Virus record (IMG/VR): IMGVR_UViG_3300042691_000179
Location: 1-21,490 of that record
DNA length: 21,490 bases
Strand: one strand, 5' to 3'
Source of the DNA: a virus
In this document: in pieces, positions 20,469 to 21,490 of the stretch
Layout of the letters: each line of letters starts with the position of its first letter
Numbering within the stretch: the stretch's first letter is position 1
The notes under the pieces: model-generated
What the model was told of the DNA's origin: nothing
The model's input: only the letters and a program-made list of their open reading frames with translations
The model's database searches: none
Translations under genes and position numbers: made by a program

Positions 20469-21370
20469 TGGAACTACAGATAAGCACTCTATGGATTGAG
20501 CGGCTTTTGAAGAAGCCCTTCCATAAGCATTGTCTGTTGGGGGACAAGAAGTTCTTCGATCCCTATTCCTTCCCGGTAGCAAAAGAGTTGGAAGACAATT
20601 TTCCAGCCATTCAAGCCGAACTTAAAGACATCCTTAAGCGTTACGACGACTTCGCTCCGTTTCAAAGCATCTCGCCTGACCAGACTTACATCTCCAACGA
20701 CGACAAGTGGCGAATGTTTTTCTTTAAGGCGGCTGGGGTGAACTTCGGACGCAACCAACAATTTGCACCAAAGACCTTCGAGATTCTGAACAAACACAAG
20801 TATGTAATTTCAGCCTACATATCTGTGCTTGGTCCCCATAAAATGCTCATGCCGCATGAAGGTCCGTGGTCTGGCATTCTGCGTATGCACTTGGGGGTGG
20901 TTATCCCCGGCAACAAAGAGTGCACGTTGGTCAACGGTGGCGAGAAGTACCACTGGGAGGAAGGCAAGGTAGTCCTGTTTGACGATACGTACGAGCACAT
21001 TGCTGTGAACGAAACCGATCAGATTCGGGCTATCCTATTCTTGGATGTGATGCGTCCCTTGCCGCAACCGTGGAAGTTCATCAACTGGGCGATCCTGCGC
21101 CTGTCGGTTCTGTTTCCGTATATTTGGATTCCGTACTTCCGGCACAAGCGATGGGAGAAGCGGTTCTACGGAGAAAAAGAATGCAATGCACAATGGTCCC
21201 TAGCGAGCACGTTAAAGAAATTTGGAGCCAAGTTGAAGGCTACCTCGAAGGGGCTGCTGAGTACACTCATGGTCGGTATGACGTGGATGACATCTACGAC
21301 TCGATCATGGGCTACGACCATACGCTCTGGATTGCTTTCACGGACGAAGGCATCAAAGGGGCAGTCGTGA
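20465..21370 (+). CDS. Aspartyl/asparaginyl beta-hydroxylase-like dioxygenase with doubtful 3' end
   Basis: From ATG 20465 the frame codes 301 residues; 1-238 form the believable protein. Its core resembles aspartyl/asparaginyl beta-hydroxylases (Fe(II)/2-oxoglutarate enzymes). Visible parts are MPHEGPWSGILRMHLGV (129-145) with iron ligand His131 and Gly133 where other families have Asp, ECTLVNGGEKYHWEEGKVV (152-170), and FDDTYEHIAVN (172-182) with the second ligand His178. Arg188, ten residues later, matches the spacing of the 2-oxoglutarate-binding Arg in human AspH. A hydrophobic WKFINWAILRLSVLFPYIW segment follows. After GEKE (~residue 239) the frame reads across the next gene in another phase and looks like noise. 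The ATG overlaps the previous stop. Substrate unknown. Confidence 0.82.
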   Translation: MMELQISTLWIERLLKKPFHKHCLLGDKKFFDPYSFPVAKELEDNFPAIQAELKDILKRYDDFAPFQSISPDQTYISNDDKWRMFFFKAAGVNFGRNQQFAPKTFEILNKHKYVISAYISVLGPHKMLMPHEGPWSGILRMHLGVVIPGNKECTLVNGGEKYHWEEGKVVLFDDTYEHIAVNETDQIRAILFLDVMRPLPQPWKFINWAILRLSVLFPYIWIPYFRHKRWEKRFYGEKECNAQWSLASTLKKFGAKLKATSKGLLSTLMVGMTWMTSTTRSWATTIRSGLLSRTKASKGQS

Positions 21371-21490
21371 CAAATTTCATGTTTTACCCACGTAAGAAGT
21401 ATCTTGTGATGACCTTCTGCGGCGGGGTGGAACTGGAAACATGGAAAGACCCCATGCTGAAGTTGTTGCAGCACTTTGCGTTCGATACCC
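21181..21490 (+). CDS. GNAT-like conserved phage protein, cut by window end
   Basis: The frame from ATG 21181 stays open to the window edge (103 codons). GGAG at 21170-21173 lies seven bases upstream, an ideal ribosome site. The visible protein reads MVPSEHVKEIWSQVEGYLEG, then YTHGRYDVDDIYDSIMGYDH, then LWIAFTDEGIKGAVVTNFMF, then YPRKKYLVMTFCGGVELETW. The blocks EYLEGAA, GRYxVDDIYD, LWIAFxDEGIKGAVVT and MTFCGGVELxxW recur in a conserved small phage protein that I associate with a GNAT-like acetyltransferase fold; the family name is tentative. It overlaps the hydroxylase frame by 190 bases, which makes the end of that upstream frame suspect. Confidence 0.8.
   Translation, partial: MQCTMVPSEHVKEIWSQVEGYLEGAAEYTHGRYDVDDIYDSIMGYDHTLWIAFTDEGIKGAVVTNFMFYPRKKYLVMTFCGGVELETWKDPMLKLLQHFAFDT

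Overview
The window is one continuous stretch of a tailed double-stranded DNA phage genome, about 21.5 kb of its late structural region. Every supported gene is on the + strand. Genes are tightly packed, with many ATGA-type stop/start overlaps and strong AAGGAG-like ribosome binding sites. I see no major tail tube, sheath, tape-measure or baseplate genes. There are two connector/adaptor-like proteins, a long nozzle-like protein that starts FKPGVNRDQT and ends close to RLDGRPDG, and many fibre genes. This fits a short-tailed (podovirus-like) phage of an aquatic Gram-negative (probably proteobacterial) host. The host is an inference; nothing in the window names it. No tRNA, integrase, CRISPR array, insertion sequence or attachment site was found.

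Layout. 1-1545: 3' part of a capsid-associated protein carrying an extra beta-rich module, then the major capsid protein, followed by a clear hairpin terminator. 1629-2219: a GIY-YIG homing endonuclease inserted after the capsid gene. 2219-3308: small structural proteins and a membrane-anchored coiled-coil protein. 3311-4887: a run of small, very basic proteins, three of which share a C-terminal tag. 4884-7096: two connector/adaptor-like proteins enclosing a zinc-ribbon protein and two tiny basic proteins. 7099-8299: small structural proteins and an SH3-like mini-protein. 8303-9385: a protein made of fifteen 20-residue repeats. 9387-14153: an array of five fibre-type genes with four small accessory or chaperone-like genes, interrupted by a second GIY-YIG endonuclease that has split off the first codons of a fibre gene. 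14156-15406: lysis cassette (spanin-like protein, holin, M15 endopeptidase). 15409-20468: nozzle, large tail appendage protein and a large glycine-rich probable internal/ejection protein. 20465-21490: an aspartyl/asparaginyl beta-hydroxylase-like enzyme whose 3' end runs out of frame over the start of a GNAT-like protein that leaves the window.

How it works together (inference from family roles): the capsid protein, the connectors and the nozzle form the shell and the DNA exit channel. The repeat protein and the fibre array form the host-recognition layer, with small chaperone-like genes beside the fibres. Holin, endopeptidase and spanin-like protein release progeny. The small basic proteins and the glycine-rich protein are candidates for internal, DNA-associated virion components. 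The least explained parts are the tagged basic proteins at 3311-4337, the 20-residue repeat protein, the two endonuclease insertions that carry duplicated start-region sequences, and the hydroxylase beside virion genes.
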